Positions 62,727 to 64,000 of a stretch of 64,000 nt of DNA are shown here, piece after piece. Source of the DNA: Sinohyriopsis cumingii (Eukaryota > Mollusca > Bivalvia > Unionida > Unionidae); NCBI GenBank assembly GCA_028554795.2, contig CM068835.1, forward strand, positions 61,163,219-61,227,218, in the 5' to 3' direction. The position numbers and the translations under genes are program-made. The notes under the pieces are model-generated. The model was given only the letters and a program-made list of their open reading frames with translations, was not told the origin of the DNA and did no database searches. Position 1 is the first letter of the stretch. Each line of letters opens with the position of its first letter.

Positions 62727-64000
62727 TAATTGTCATAACTTTTGTAACTGATTTCTTTTATTATATCCTTGTCAGTAACTTCGCCAGTGGTTTTTGTAAA
62801 GACTATGATAACCCTTTGCAACTGAGATATTTTATGACTCTAGACACTACGTGATAAACTAATTTTGACCATTCGATAAAATCATCTATGATCCAAGCTC
62901 GCGTATCAGAAATAGTTAACCCTTGAGATGAGAGTATTGTCATCGCGTATCATATCGTCCACGGAGATTCATCCATTTTTAGCGCATCTTCATCAACAAA
63001 ATCATTTAGTACAAAATTTTGTGTTTCTATCGATACTGGAATATCAACCTCGACCGGTCGATAACATAATGGTACGCGTAGATTTTAAAACTTTTCTTTA
63101 TGTAACATAAATAATTGTTGTTGAATTGTATCAGGAACTATCTTTCTACTTGCAACTATCAGATCATTTGGTCTGCACGAATTCCAAAGATTGTTAATAT
63201 GGGTCTCTAAAATTATTTCACGCATTATTTCACACTGAGATTTATTCGGTTGTAGTCTGATTAATTTCTTAAACTCTCTTAATTCTGAATCAAGTGCTCT
63301 ATGATCAGCACTTATTTTTTCATAATAATCAACAAAATTCTTTAATTATTTACGTGGAGACAATCCAACAAAAGGTGGTGGTTGACCATGATCGCCACAT
63401 ATTATTACAGCAGTATTTTTTGTTAATAATCAATCTAGAAATATTTTTAATGTTTTTTACGACACTGTACATATTTCATCCTAAACGATAATCTTCGGTA
63501 TTTTTCACCCATTCGATCAGGAGTCCATTTATCTCCTTTCTAACGAAAGATTTTATGATAAGTACATGGGTTCATATTTCATTCTCTCATTTCTCTTGCG
63601 AGTATGTGTGTAAGGGTTTATCGATCATATAAAAAATCCGAAATAGTTCAATCACACTAGTTGTTTTACGAGAACATCTTGTTCCATTACAATGAAATTG
63701 TTTTATGTCTAGCAACGGGATCATACACTGACGGTGCTGATGAAACTTTTGATAATCGATTATTTTTATGATGAATACCTTTGATTTCAATGTCGTCGGA
63801 TTCAGAATAATCAAGTATGTTTTCATGTTTTATTCTCCATTCGCCCTATGATGCATAAGTGCCGACATTAATTTTTTTAGCAATCCTGAATAATTTTTAT
63901 TGATATAAAACAAATCCGTAGCGACTCTGACAGCAAATTTAGAAACCCTATTTATCATCTATCATAGATATATCGAAATGCACGCGATCATTGTAGAGAT
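62720..64000 (-). pseudogene. Decayed polymerase-helicase, right copy, cut by the window edge
   Basis: Aligns with the left protein from about residue 597 (numbered from ATG 472) to its end, in broken frames. Visible pieces are VRVATDLFYI (motif C region) near 63920, a ruined Walker A (NGTRCSRKTT) near 63675, the GDHGQPPP region near 63390, and ISQLQRVIIV near 62830. Several stops and frameshifts are present. Confidence 0.85.

Overview
The window looks like AT-rich genomic DNA of an invertebrate animal. It is crowded with tRNA-derived SINEs, microsatellites, diverged duplicated blocks and a dead LINE, and no complete host gene is recognisable. The SINE design (Leu/Ser-type tRNA head, tail ending in CAA repeats) would fit a mollusc, but that is inference only.

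The dominant feature is a virus-like (Polinton/adintovirus-like) mobile element present as one well-preserved copy and two decayed ones. The left copy (about 1-6190, visibly richer in G+C) encodes, on the + strand, a very large protein with a B-family-polymerase-like half and an SF1 helicase half, followed in the -1 frame by an HNH nuclease. On the - strand are a retrovirus-type DDE integrase, a parvovirus-type phospholipase A2 and a small zinc ribbon. On the + strand again is an A32/FtsK-like packaging ATPase. A second, decayed copy lies in inverted orientation at the right edge (60467-64000) with the same gene order. A third fragment (13.87-17.1 kb, - strand) carries a capsid-like gene fragment, a small basic protein, a charged coiled-coil gene and a separate N-terminal piece of the polymerase gene. 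A shared terminal motif AGCAGCAGAGRRGG marks the outer ends of all three.

The most notable signal is a canonical -1 ribosomal frameshift heptamer (A AAA AAC, 3543-3549) exactly where the helicase frame must pass to the HNH frame. The diverged right copy keeps the same heptamer in the same frame, with HNH again in -1 (62726-62720), which argues against a simple sequencing error. A second slippery run lies between the zinc ribbon and the phospholipase, which has no ATG of its own.

Layout: 1-6190 left element; 6.2-9.3 kb repeat family R; 9.8-11.6 kb repeat block D; 13.2-13.86 kb repeat block E with a SINE in it; 13.87-17.45 kb viral fragments; 19.4-21.2 kb second R copy; 21.2-24.0 kb dead APE-type non-LTR retrotransposon; 24-35 kb microsatellites and SINEs; 36.7-39.9 kb two unidentified open stretches; 42.7-46.8 kb further D and E copies plus a 73-bp tandem array; 49.0-52.6 kb another D copy split by a 2-kb insertion holding a remnant of a classical Polinton-type DNA polymerase; 53-60.4 kb SINEs and microsatellites; 60.5-64 kb inverted decayed viral element.

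In the left element the parts form a coherent virus-like set: replication (polymerase/helicase, HNH), genome integration (integrase), DNA packaging (ATPase) and membrane breach during entry (phospholipase A2 as part of a virion protein). The capsid genes are seen only in the middle fragment.
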